Shown piece after piece: positions 26,887 through 35,421 of a stretch of DNA of 64,000 nucleotides; position 1 is the stretch's first letter, and each line of letters starts with the position of its first letter. The stretch comes from CF-162 sp963667205 (lineage in GTDB: Bacteria > Chloroflexota > Dehalococcoidia > SM23-28-2 > RBG-16-64-32): positions 868,001 to 932,000 of the forward strand of contig OY762959.1 in NCBI GenBank assembly GCA_963667205.1, read 5' to 3'. Below the pieces are notes generated by a model. That model had not been told where the DNA came from, ran no database searches, and saw nothing but the letters and a program-made list of their open reading frames with translations. The position numbers and the translations under genes were made by a program.

Positions 26887-28572
26887 CTACAAGCCCCGGT
26901 AGCGGTGGGCGATCGGCAGGCGGCGATCGCGGCCGAACGCCTTGGGCGTGATCTTGACGCCGGGCGGCGACTGGCGCCGCTTGTACTCGTTGACGTTGAT
27001 CATGCGCACCACTCGCTCGACGGCCGCTTCGTCGTGGCCCATGGCGACGATCTCGGCGACGCCGCGGTCGTTCTCGACGTACTCCTCGATGATCGCGTCC
27101 AGCACTTCGTACGGCGGCAGCGTGTCCTGGTCGAGCTGGTCCGGCTTGAGCTCAGCGCTCGGCGGCTTCATAATCACCGCCTCGGGGATGACCGGACCCT
27201 CGCCGACAGTGTTGCGGTAGCGCGAGAGGCCGTAAACGAGCGTCTTGGGGACGTCTTTGATCACAGCGTAGCCGCCGGACATATCGCCGTAGAGAGTGGC
27301 GTAGCCGGTGGCGAATTCGCTCTTGTTGCCGGTCGTCAGCACGATCCAGCCGAACTTGTTGGACAGCGCCATGATGACGTTGCCCCGAATGCGCGACTGG
27401 ATGTTCTCTTCGGCCGTGCCCGCCTCGCCGCCGTCCAGCTCGGCGAACGGCCGCTCCAGCATCGACAGGTAGGCGGCGTGCGCCGGCTCGATCGGCACCA
27501 GAAGGAAGCGCACGCCCAGGTTGTCCGCGAGGTCCTGCGCGTCCTTAATGCTGCCCTTGGACGAGTAGCGTGAGGGCATGCCGACGCCGACCACGTTCTC
27601 GGCCCCGAGCGCATCGACCGCCACGGCAGCGACGAGGCTGGAATCGATACCGCCGGAGAGCGCGACGAGCACCCTGCTAAAGCCGGTCTTGGCAAGGTAG
27701 TCCCGCGTGCCTGTGACAAGCGCCTGGTAGACCTCCGCCTCAAAGGCAGGCGGAAGCTCCGTCCGCGGCTCCAGGAGCGGCTTCTCGGCGGCCGTAGCGC
27801 CGCTGACGAATGTGTGCCCGATCGCGGGCGCCAGATCGGGCAGCTCGATGTCGTGGACGAGCAGGTCTTCGTCGAACATCACAGCGCGGGCTGCCAGCTC
27901 GCCGGACGGATCGAGGACCATCGAGCCGCCGTCGAAGACAAGCTCGTCCTGGCCGCCGACCTGGTTCGTGTAGCAGACCCAGACGCCGTAGTCGCGGGCG
28001 CGGCGGGCCAGCATCTCCTGGCGCTCGGCGTACTTGCCGGCGTGGTAAGGCGAGCCGTTGATGTTGAGGGCCACCTTCGCACCGGCGGCCGCCTGTGCCT
28101 CGGTCGGGTTGCCGGGGAACCAGATGTCCTCGCAGACGTTCACGCAGACCGCGGCGCCGCCGATCGTGTAGACCGGGCACTGGTCGTCGACGACGAAGTA
28201 GCGCATCTCATCGAAGACGCCGTAGTTGGGCAGCCGCTGCTTGCGATAGCTGGCGACGAGGCGGCCGTCGTGCACGACCGCCGCGGCGTTGTAGATGCCG
28301 GCCTCGTCGGCGTCGACGAAGCCGATGACGGCGCTCAGGCCAGTGCAGGCGGCGATGGCGTCGGCCAGGGCGCGGCGTCCGTCCTCGATGAAGCGCGGGC
28401 GCAGGAGCAGGTCTTCCGGTGGGTAGCCGGTGATCGTCAGCTCCGGGAACGAGACGACGTCGACGGCGACATCTCGGGCGCGGGCGGCGAAGGCGGCGAC
28501 CAGGCTGACGTTGCCGTCGAGGTCGCCGACAGTGGTGTTGAGCTGGGCGAGGCCGACGCGAAGTGTGGTCAT
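26887..28572 (-). CDS. nadE: Glutamine-dependent NAD+ synthetase
   Basis: 561 residues: N-terminal nitrilase-type glutaminase with the Glu in FPELTITGYPPEDLL, Lys in YRKQRLPNYGVFDE and Cys in CVNVCEDIWFP. The C-terminal synthetase has the PP-loop ALSGGIDSSLVAAVA and TTGNKSEFATGYATLYGDMSGG. It makes NAD from deamido-NAD using glutamine. A 7-base inverted repeat lies 13 bases upstream of the ATG. Confidence 0.93.
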   Translation of the reverse strand: MTTLRVGLAQLNTTVGDLDGNVSLVAAFAARARDVAVDVVSFPELTITGYPPEDLLLRPRFIEDGRRALADAIAACTGLSAVIGFVDADEAGIYNAAAVVHDGRLVASYRKQRLPNYGVFDEMRYFVVDDQCPVYTIGGAAVCVNVCEDIWFPGNPTEAQAAAGAKVALNINGSPYHAGKYAERQEMLARRARDYGVWVCYTNQVGGQDELVFDGGSMVLDPSGELAARAVMFDEDLLVHDIELPDLAPAIGHTFVSGATAAEKPLLEPRTELPPAFEAEVYQALVTGTRDYLAKTGFSRVLVALSGGIDSSLVAAVAVDALGAENVVGVGMPSRYSSKGSIKDAQDLADNLGVRFLLVPIEPAHAAYLSMLERPFAELDGGEAGTAEENIQSRIRGNVIMALSNKFGWIVLTTGNKSEFATGYATLYGDMSGGYAVIKDVPKTLVYGLSRYRNTVGEGPVIPEAVIMKPPSAELKPDQLDQDTLPPYEVLDAIIEEYVENDRGVAEIVAMGHDEAAVERVVRMINVNEYKRRQSPPGVKITPKAFGRDRRLPIAHRYRGL

Positions 28573-28584
28573 GCTTGCGTGCTT

Positions 28585-28601
28585 AGTGTACTACGTACAC
28601 T
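28585..28601. promoter_or_regulatory. Inverted repeat upstream of nadE
   Basis: AGTGTAC, spacer TAC, GTACACT: perfect 7-base arms, 13 bases before the nadE start. Possible operator; the regulator is unknown. Confidence 0.5.
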
Positions 28602-28684
28602 TACGGCCCGTGAGTCTGCCATGTCGCACGCATTCTGCCCTCCCGGCAGAGCCCTGTCCACCCGCGCGCGGCGGCGCAATCTGC

Positions 28685-28726
28685 TTGACCCTCATACGCC
28701 CTTGTGATATTCCCTACAAGCGTATG
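28685..28726 (+). promoter_or_regulatory. Candidate promoter/operator of the cupredoxin fusion gene
   Basis: CATACGC (28693) and GCGTATG (28720) form 7-base arms around an inner TTGT/ACAA pair. A TTGACC at 28685 and a TATTCC 18 bases later could be -35/-10, with the palindrome over the core. Proposed from symmetry only. Confidence 0.4.
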
Positions 28727-28770
28727 CGGGCGCGGCCAGACAGGCCCGCTCGAAGTGCCCAGGAGTACGC

Positions 28771-29778
28771 ATGGAATACATTCAGACGATCCTCTTCCAG
28801 ATACCGGCCTCTCAGCTGGAGCAGGCCTCCGAGGCGGACGGCCTGCTCGCCCAGCTCGATGAGCACCGCCAGCACCTGCAGGGTGTGAGCGGCTTCCGCG
28901 ACCTCCGCATCACGCGCTCGATAAACAACGAGGGCAACGTCCTCGTCGTCGTCGAGACGCGCTGGGGCGACGACTCGAGCCTCGTGCGCTACGAGACGGG
29001 TGAGCCGAACGCCGCCGCGATCGTGCGGGCCCACGAAGGCATCCTCGTGCGAGACAGCCTGCAGGTGCTGGACATGGAGGCGCTGCGCACGGAGGCGTCG
29101 TTCCGGCAGGCCGAGGCCGCCGAGAGCGCCCGCGAGCGCGTCGTGCTGCCGATCGCGATCCCTGTCGGCGTACTCGCCTTCGCGCTGCTGGCGATCTACG
29201 GCCTCTCACGCATCTACCTGGAGATACGAGGCGACGGAGCCGTGGCGCTGGCCGCGGGCCTGGCGATCGGTGTCTTGCTGATCGCCTTCTACTTCGTGGC
29301 CAACCCGCGCGCCTCCGGCTGGCAGATCGCGGGCGTCATCGCCGCCGTCACGATCGCACTCGCCGGCGGCACCACCTGGGCGCTGATCGAAGAGGACACG
29401 CAGCACGCCGAGGAGAACGGCGGAGAGCCCACGAACGGCGGTCCGGCGGGCGGCGGCCTGATAATCTTGGGAGACAACTTTTTAGAGTACGACAGCGCCC
29501 GGACTCCGGAGATCCCGGTGGCGCTCGGCCAGGAAGTGACTTTCGAGCTGGAGAACCGCGGGGTAGCGAGCCACAACCTGCAGGTGAACGGCACCGACGA
29601 CTCATACCCCGTCGACATGTGCGAGCCGGGCGACGCCTCGAGGTTTTGCTCCGATCCGGGCCTGATGCGCGCAGCCGACACGGGCACGCTGGTCGTTCTG
29701 TTCGACGAGGCGGGCACCTATAACTTCCGCTGCGGCTTCCACCCAACTGAGATGATGGGGACGCTACTCGTCCAGTAG
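28771..29778 (+). CDS. Membrane protein: monooxygenase-like N-domain fused to C-terminal cupredoxin domain
   Basis: 335 residues. Residues 1-95 resemble an antibiotic-biosynthesis-monooxygenase-type ferredoxin-like fold (VSGFRDLRITRSINNEGNVLVVVETRW). Three hydrophobic helices follow at about 128-205. Residues 225-335 form a cupredoxin domain with ligands His in ASHNLQVNG, Cys in FRCGFH, the His of GFHP and Met in EMMGT. The N-domain call is weak; the cupredoxin call is firm. Next to the cytochrome oxidase cluster, so a copper or electron-transfer role is plausible. AGGAG ribosome site. Confidence 0.72.
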   Translation: MEYIQTILFQIPASQLEQASEADGLLAQLDEHRQHLQGVSGFRDLRITRSINNEGNVLVVVETRWGDDSSLVRYETGEPNAAAIVRAHEGILVRDSLQVLDMEALRTEASFRQAEAAESARERVVLPIAIPVGVLAFALLAIYGLSRIYLEIRGDGAVALAAGLAIGVLLIAFYFVANPRASGWQIAGVIAAVTIALAGGTTWALIEEDTQHAEENGGEPTNGGPAGGGLIILGDNFLEYDSARTPEIPVALGQEVTFELENRGVASHNLQVNGTDDSYPVDMCEPGDASRFCSDPGLMRAADTGTLVVLFDEAGTYNFRCGFHPTEMMGTLLVQ

Positions 29779-29805
29779 AGCCTGTACGATCCAGGCCATT
29801 CGCGG

Positions 29806-29835
29806 GAGCTCCGCTGCGGCGGGGCTCTTCTCTTT
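29806..29835 (+). terminator. Terminator after the cupredoxin fusion gene
   Basis: Nine-pair stem GAGCTCCGC / GCGGGGCTC (one G-T pair), loop TGCG, then TTCTCTTT. Located between convergent genes. Confidence 0.6.
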
Positions 29836-29839
29836 GGGG

Positions 29840-30706
29840 CTAGCGGTTGGGGTGAAGGCCGGCGGGGCGCGGCTCTTCCTTGGGCTCGGTCCAGGGCAGC
29901 CCGCTCCCTCTTGACTCTTCTTCAGCGAACCAGCGGAAGAAGGCGACGCCGATGAACCCCCAGATGATGAGGCTGCCGACGACCTTCATGATGAACGCCG
30001 CCATCTGCTGGTCCTCCACGGGGTCGATGCCCCAGATCTGTGGCGCCTGCTCGTAGAAGTCGTACACGGCGGTACGGGAGAACGTGATGAACGAGCCGAT
30101 GACGGCCGGCACCAGCGACTGCACGAAGAGGTAGGCCATCTGGTACGGGTAGCTCAGCTGTGGCAGGCCCGGGACCTTCGTGATGACAGGCCACCACATC
30201 ATCAGCGCCACGGTCACGGTCCAGACGTGAACGGCGAAGTGGAACGATTCGTTCCGCAGCTGGTAGTCGAAGACGTGCGGCAGGTGGATGATGACGAGCG
30301 TCATGTTGAAGGCGAAGATCGCGATCAGCGGGTTGAGGACGAGCTTCGCCACCGGCTTGACGATCCTGCGGTTGAGCAGCGCCTGGTAGAGCCACGTCGG
30401 GATGCCGGCGAGGAGCAGCGGCGGCGCGACGAGGGCGAACAGCAGCAGCTGCACCGTGTGCATGCTGAGCAGGTGCTGCTCGCTGATGTCGTGGACGGGC
30501 GAGCCGCCGGCGACGAAGAGTGTGAGGACGCCGAGACAGAAGAAGACGACGTGGTTGCGCGTGACCGCTCCTGCTTCCGGCAACCGCGGGCGCCAGACCT
30601 GGAGCGCGTACCAGTAACAAGCGAGCAGACCAACGCAGAGGACGATGACTTCGGGGTGCACGTGCCAGTTCAGGACCTCCTGGCCGTTTGCGTGAAGTAG
30701 GATCAT
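29840..30706 (-). CDS. ctaG: Cytochrome c oxidase assembly factor, CtaG (caa3) family
   Basis: 288 residues, about seven membrane helices. Conserved HVHPEVIVLCVGLLACYWYA, ISEQHLLSMHTVQLLLFALVAPPLLLAG and FNMTLVIIHLPHVFDY blocks contain the histidines typical of the family. It helps insert copper into the oxidase. Last gene of the cta cluster. Confidence 0.87.
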   Translation of the reverse strand: MILLHANGQEVLNWHVHPEVIVLCVGLLACYWYALQVWRPRLPEAGAVTRNHVVFFCLGVLTLFVAGGSPVHDISEQHLLSMHTVQLLLFALVAPPLLLAGIPTWLYQALLNRRIVKPVAKLVLNPLIAIFAFNMTLVIIHLPHVFDYQLRNESFHFAVHVWTVTVALMMWWPVITKVPGLPQLSYPYQMAYLFVQSLVPAVIGSFITFSRTAVYDFYEQAPQIWGIDPVEDQQMAAFIMKVVGSLIIWGFIGVAFFRWFAEEESRGSGLPWTEPKEEPRPAGLHPNR

Positions 30707-30749
30707 CTCGGTTCCGCCGATCGCCGCCCGTGGACCGAAGCGGCCCCTA

Positions 30750-31103
30750 TCAGGTCAGACTTCCGCGCTGCAGCGCGATGATGACGATGAAGGCTGCGAA
30801 CGTGAGCCCCAGGCCGGTCGCAAAGAAGATCGAGAGGAGGCTGGCGTCGAACTTCAAGTGCATGAACCAGAGCACGACCATGGCGAACTTCACTACGGAG
30901 AGCAGGCAGAGCACCGTGACCAGCAGTGTGAAGTCCATGTCGATGTAGTAGAGCGCGACCTCGACCGCGGTGACGATGGCGAGGATGACGCCGATCTGCA
31001 CGTACTCCAGGGCGCTCGGGTGGTGCTCGTCGTGGGCGTCCTGCTCGGCGTCCTCTCGGATGAGGGGTTCGCCTCGCTTCTTTCGGTATTCGGCAAGAGT
31101 CAT
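30750..31103 (-). CDS. ctaF: Cytochrome c oxidase subunit IV
   Basis: 117 residues with three membrane helices, the small accessory COX4 type found next to subunit III: HHPSALEYVQIGVILAIVTAVEV at the N-terminus and FAMVVLWFMHLKFD in the second helix, a well-conserved signature. Eleven bases from the subunit III gene. Confidence 0.85.
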   Translation of the reverse strand: MTLAEYRKKRGEPLIREDAEQDAHDEHHPSALEYVQIGVILAIVTAVEVALYYIDMDFTLLVTVLCLLSVVKFAMVVLWFMHLKFDASLLSIFFATGLGLTFAAFIVIIALQRGSLT

Positions 31104-31113
31104 ATTCGCGTCC

Positions 31114-31707
31114 CTACGGTTGTATCAGGTAGACGAGCGTGAAGATTACGATCCAGACGATGTCGACGAAGTGCCAGTAGAGGCCGGCCAGCTCGATAGT
31201 GTGGCTATCCTTCTGCTGGATGCCGCCGCGTAACGAAACGATGAACAGCGACAAGAGGATGAAGACGCCCAGCGTGACGTGCGCCCCGTGGAAGCCGGTC
31301 AGCACGAAGAACGTCGTGCCGAAGAGGTTCGTGCTGAGTGTGAGGCCCTCGTGGTAGAACTCGGTGAACTCGTAAGCTTGGCCGGCGATGAACAGCGTAC
31401 CGAGAATCGCCGTGGCGAAGAGCCAGATCCGCAGGTTGCGGATGTTGCCGCGCTGGACCGCCGCCAGCGCCAGCACCATCGTCACACTGCTCATCAGCAG
31501 GACGAAGGCGCTAACGGACGTGAACGGGATATCGTACAGGTCCGCCGGATAAGGACCGACGAGGCTGCGGCCGCGGTAAAGAAGGTAGGCGGCGATGAAC
31601 GAGCCGAAGAAGAGGCAGTCCGACGCCAGGAAGAGCCACATGAGCAGCTTCTTGTTGTCGATGCCTGTCGACGTCTCCATGTGATCGTTCGTCGCGACTT
31701 GGGCCAC
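31114..31707 (-). CDS. ctaE: Cytochrome c oxidase subunit III
   Basis: 197 residues, five membrane helices, short bacterial form. Motifs: WLFLASDCLFFGSFIAAYLLYRG, FEFTEFYHEG-like, TGFHGAHVTLG and LYWHFVDIVWIVIFTLVYL. Start overlaps the subunit I stop by one base. Confidence 0.92.
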   Translation of the reverse strand: MAQVATNDHMETSTGIDNKKLLMWLFLASDCLFFGSFIAAYLLYRGRSLVGPYPADLYDIPFTSVSAFVLLMSSVTMVLALAAVQRGNIRNLRIWLFATAILGTLFIAGQAYEFTEFYHEGLTLSTNLFGTTFFVLTGFHGAHVTLGVFILLSLFIVSLRGGIQQKDSHTIELAGLYWHFVDIVWIVIFTLVYLIQP

Positions 31708-33641
31708 TACTCTTCCTCCGTGGCGGGCTCCATCGCCCAGCCGAAGAACCCGATCAGGATGAGCGCGAAGCCCACCGGAACGAGCGCGTAGTCGTAGATC
31801 AGGCCCGTGGCGACGACCGGGAAGCCGATCGAGGCGATGAGCGGCATGTAGGACGGCGACGGCAGGTGGATGCCGTGGCCGTGGGCGTCATCCTCGGCAG
31901 GCTCAGGCTCAGGCTCGGCCGTCTCAACGGCGCCGCCGGCGAGTATCGGCACGACATGGCCGGTCTCGTCCTCGTGGTACTTCGTGCTCCAGAAGTGATC
32001 GCGCGAATTGACCGTCGGGATCTCCTTGAAGTTGTACTCGGGAGGCGGCGAAGGTATCGACCACTCCAGCGTGCGGGCGTCCCACGGGTCGGGGCCCGAC
32101 TCCTTTCCCCGGCGCAGGCTGTAGAAGAAGTTGACGAGGAAGACGAGGACGGAGGCCGCGATGAAGAAGGCGCCGACGGAGGACATCAGGTTCCAGAGAT
32201 CCCAGCCCATCTCGCCGTTGTAGGTATAGATGCGGCGGGGCATGCCCAGCAGGCCGGAGACGTGCATCGGGAAGAAGGTGAGGTTGAAGCCGAGGAGCAT
32301 GAGCCAGAAGTTCAGGTGTCCCAGCGGCTCGTTCATCAGCTTGCCGGTGAACTTCGGGAACCAGTAGTAGATACCGCCGAAGAGGGCGAAGATGGCCCCT
32401 CCGAACAGGACGTAGTGGAAGTGCGCGACGACGAAGTAGCTGTCCTGCTGCTGAAAGTCCGAAGGCACCATAGAGTGCATTACGCCGCTGAGGCCGCCGA
32501 TCGTGAACATTGCCACGGTGCCGACTGCGAACATGAGCGGCGCCCGGAAGCGGATCGACCCGCCCCACAGGGTGCCCATCCAGTTGAAGATCTTCACCCC
32601 CGTCGGTACAGCGATCAGGATCGTCGTGACGCCGAAGGCGGAGTTAGCCACTGTTCCCAGGCCCGTCGTATACATGTGGTGCACCCAGACGCCCCAGCTC
32701 ATGAAGCCGATGGCAACTCCAGAGAAGACCACGAACGCGTAACCGAACAGCGGCTTTCGCGAGAACGTGGGCAAAATCTCCGAGATGATGCCGAACGCCG
32801 GCAGGATGAGGATGTAGACCTCCGGGTGGCCGAAGAGCCAGAACATGTGCTGCCACAGGAGCGGGTTGCCGCCGGCCTCGGCGCTGAAGAAGTTCGCCTC
32901 GAACAGGCGGTCGAACGTCAGCTCGAAGAGGGCGACGGCGATGACGGGCATGGCGAAGATGACCAAGAATGACGTGACGAGCGTCATCCAGACGAACACC
33001 GGCATGCGGAAGAGCGTCATGCCCGGCGCGCGCATGTTCAGAATCGTAACGATGAAGTTGAACCCGCCGGCCAAGGAGGCGATGCCGAACATCTGTAGGC
33101 CAAGCATCCAGAAGTCCATGCCGTGCCCGCCGGTGAATTCCGGAAGGTTGAGCGGCGCGTAGCCGAACCAGCCGCCGTCGGGCGCTCCCAGCTCGCCGTT
33201 GAGGATGTCGCCCGTGAAGAAGCTGGCGTTGAGGAAGATGGCGCCGGCCAGGAACGTCCAGTAGCTGAACGCGTTGAGGCGCGGAAAAGCGACGTCGCGG
33301 GCGCCGATCATCAGCGGCACCATCAGGTTGAAGAACGCCGAGCTCATCGGCATGATCACCAGGAATACCATCGTCGTCCCGTGCATCGTGAACAGCCGGT
33401 TGAAGGCGTCCGGGTCGAGGATATTGGCGTCGGGCTGAGAAAGCTGCACCCGTAGCAGAAGCGCCTCTATGCCGCCGACGACGAAGAAGATGAACGCGCT
33501 GACGCCGTAGAGGACGCCAATGCGCTTGTGATCGACAGTGGCGATCCAGCTCCAAATGCTGCCGTAGTCCGAGGCGGCATGGCGAACGCCTTTGAGCGCC
33601 TCGGAGAGGGGACTTCGCTTCGGTGCGGCTATCGACGCCAT
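31707..33641 (-). CDS. ctaD: Cytochrome c oxidase subunit I
   Basis: 644 residues. The catalytic core carries haem a ligand His in MHGTTMVFL, the active-site His-Tyr region GHPEVYILILPAFG, the CuB His pair in WGVWVHHMYT and the two haem ligands in VAHFHYVLFGG. After the twelve-helix core a charged 65-residue linker (Glu/Pro/His-rich) leads to two additional helices near 590-640. That extension is unusual and may replace a small subunit. It reduces oxygen to water with proton pumping. Confidence 0.95.
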   Translation of the reverse strand: MASIAAPKRSPLSEALKGVRHAASDYGSIWSWIATVDHKRIGVLYGVSAFIFFVVGGIEALLLRVQLSQPDANILDPDAFNRLFTMHGTTMVFLVIMPMSSAFFNLMVPLMIGARDVAFPRLNAFSYWTFLAGAIFLNASFFTGDILNGELGAPDGGWFGYAPLNLPEFTGGHGMDFWMLGLQMFGIASLAGGFNFIVTILNMRAPGMTLFRMPVFVWMTLVTSFLVIFAMPVIAVALFELTFDRLFEANFFSAEAGGNPLLWQHMFWLFGHPEVYILILPAFGIISEILPTFSRKPLFGYAFVVFSGVAIGFMSWGVWVHHMYTTGLGTVANSAFGVTTILIAVPTGVKIFNWMGTLWGGSIRFRAPLMFAVGTVAMFTIGGLSGVMHSMVPSDFQQQDSYFVVAHFHYVLFGGAIFALFGGIYYWFPKFTGKLMNEPLGHLNFWLMLLGFNLTFFPMHVSGLLGMPRRIYTYNGEMGWDLWNLMSSVGAFFIAASVLVFLVNFFYSLRRGKESGPDPWDARTLEWSIPSPPPEYNFKEIPTVNSRDHFWSTKYHEDETGHVVPILAGGAVETAEPEPEPAEDDAHGHGIHLPSPSYMPLIASIGFPVVATGLIYDYALVPVGFALILIGFFGWAMEPATEEE

Positions 33642-33654
33642 CAGCCGGTCCTCA

Positions 33655-34416
33655 TTACTGCAGCATCTCCGCCGCCCAGGCGTCCAGTTCGGCCTGCGGC
33701 TGCGCGATCACGGTCATTCTCATGTCGGCGTGGTTCAAGCCGCAGAACTCGGCGCATTGGCCGGAGAAGGACCCCGGCTCGTCAGCCCGCAGCCAGAGCA
33801 CGCGTGTCTGGCCCGGCACGATGTCCAGCTTGCCGCCAAGTTTGGGCAGCCAGAAGCTGTGGATGACGTCGACCGACTCCAAGTAGAACGCGACTTCGCG
33901 GCCGGCCGGTATGTGGAATCCTTCTTGGTCGAAGACGGACAGGGGGGTGCCGTCTTCGTCCGTGTACTCCGGGTACTGGAACTCCCAGCTGAAGCGCTGG
34001 GCGATGACGTCGACGCGGAAGGCGTCCTCCGATGGCTCGCGGCCGAGGTCGTAGATCGTTGCCACCATGGGGATGCCGATGGCCAGCAAGAGGATGGCCG
34101 GCGCGATCGTCCAGGCCAGCTCCAGGCGGGTGTTGCCGTGGACCTGCGGCGGTATGTGCTGCGGGTCGGTCTCGCGGAAGCGCAGCATGATGACGACCAG
34201 CCCGCCGAGCACGAGGATCATGACGGCGATCGCCGGCCACATCGCCAGGAAGAAGATGTCTGCCTGCTTTTTCGCCACCTCGCCCTTGGTATCGAAGGTG
34301 TTCTGCGGCGTATCGGTGTCGCAGCCGCTGAGGAAGAGAGCGAGCAGGCCGACCAGGATGAAGGCCGGGATAAGGCGTCTCAGCCGCGGGGGGAATCCAG
34401 TAAACGGTCGCTTCAC
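33655..34416 (-). CDS. ctaC: Cytochrome c oxidase subunit II
   Basis: 253 residues from the GTG at 34416 (GAGGA upstream); a TTG at 34437 is an alternative. The signal peptide has a lipobox-like LFLSGC, two helices, and a CuA domain with the motif CAEFCGLNHADM. No cytochrome c domain is fused, so this is an aa3- rather than caa3-type enzyme. Electrons would enter from a separate donor, possibly a cupredoxin. Confidence 0.92.
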   Translation of the reverse strand: MKRPFTGFPPRLRRLIPAFILVGLLALFLSGCDTDTPQNTFDTKGEVAKKQADIFFLAMWPAIAVMILVLGGLVVIMLRFRETDPQHIPPQVHGNTRLELAWTIAPAILLLAIGIPMVATIYDLGREPSEDAFRVDVIAQRFSWEFQYPEYTDEDGTPLSVFDQEGFHIPAGREVAFYLESVDVIHSFWLPKLGGKLDIVPGQTRVLWLRADEPGSFSGQCAEFCGLNHADMRMTVIAQPQAELDAWAAEMLQ

Positions 34417-34516
34417 GCTTGTCCTCGAAGAGGGCAACGGCCGAAACGGCCCGCCCGCAAGCTATGATGTGCCACCGAATATCCGAGAGTCAACGGTATC
34501 CGGCTGCTCTTCATGT

Positions 34517-35419
34517 TCAAAGCAGCGCCTCTACGGCGATGGCGCCGAACAGCAACGCCAGGTAAACGAGCGAGTAGCGGAAGAGGTCAGAGGCGCGGCG
34601 CGCTGAACCATCGCGCCACAGCCGCACCGCGAAGATGAGGAAGCCAGCGCCGAGAATGCCCGCGGCGGCGAAGTAGAAGGCGCTGGTCCCGGCGACGAAA
34701 GCGAGCGCGATAGTGCTGGCGACCATCACCAGCGAGTGCAGGACGATCTGGCGCTTCGTCTCCTCGGGTCCCGAGACGACCGGCAGCATGGGAACGCCGG
34801 CGCGCTCGTAGTCACTGCTGTAGTTGAGCGACAGCGCCCAGAAGTGCGGCGGCGTCCAGAAGGTGATGACGGCAAACATGAGTAGGGCTTCGAGGCCGAT
34901 GGAGTTGGTGACGGCCGCCCAGCCGATCACGGGAGGCAGCGCACCGGCGGCGCCGCCGATGACGATGTTCATCGGCGTGCTGCGCTTGAGCAGGAGCGTG
35001 TAGACCACGACGTAGAAGGCGAGGGCGCCGATCGTGAGGAAGGCGGCCAGTGCGTTGACGAAGACCTGCATGAAGACGAAACCGCCGACGCCGAGCGCGA
35101 GCCCGAAGAGCGCCGCCCTCTCCGGCTCTACCATCCCGGAGGGCACCGGCCGGTTCTGAGTGCGCAGCATCAACTCGTCGATGTCACGGTCGAAGTACAT
35201 GTTGAGGGCGTTGGCGCCGCCCGCGACGACGGAGCCGCCCAGCACCGTAGCCAGGACCAGCCAGGCCGAGGGCAGGCCGCCATGGGCGAGGATCATCGCC
35301 GGGATCGTGGTCACGACGAGCATCCCGATGATGCGCGGCTTCGTCAGCCGCAGGTAGGCGGCGAGGATCTCTCGCGCGTCGCGTGCGACACGTCCCGTGG
35401 TAGTTGCCGTACTGGCCAA
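34517..35419 (-). CDS. ctaB: Protohaem IX farnesyltransferase (haem O synthase)
   Basis: 300 residues, UbiA fold with nine helices and the Asp-rich motif NMYFDRDIDELMLRT and the second YSSDYERAGVPMLPVV. It adds a farnesyl group to haem B for the oxidase. TTG start two bases past the ctaA stop, preceded by GGAGA. Confidence 0.92.
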   Translation of the reverse strand: MASTATTTGRVARDAREILAAYLRLTKPRIIGMLVVTTIPAMILAHGGLPSAWLVLATVLGGSVVAGGANALNMYFDRDIDELMLRTQNRPVPSGMVEPERAALFGLALGVGGFVFMQVFVNALAAFLTIGALAFYVVVYTLLLKRSTPMNIVIGGAAGALPPVIGWAAVTNSIGLEALLMFAVITFWTPPHFWALSLNYSSDYERAGVPMLPVVSGPEETKRQIVLHSLVMVASTIALAFVAGTSAFYFAAAGILGAGFLIFAVRLWRDGSARRASDLFRYSLVYLALLFGAIAVEALL

Positions 35420-35421
35420 GG

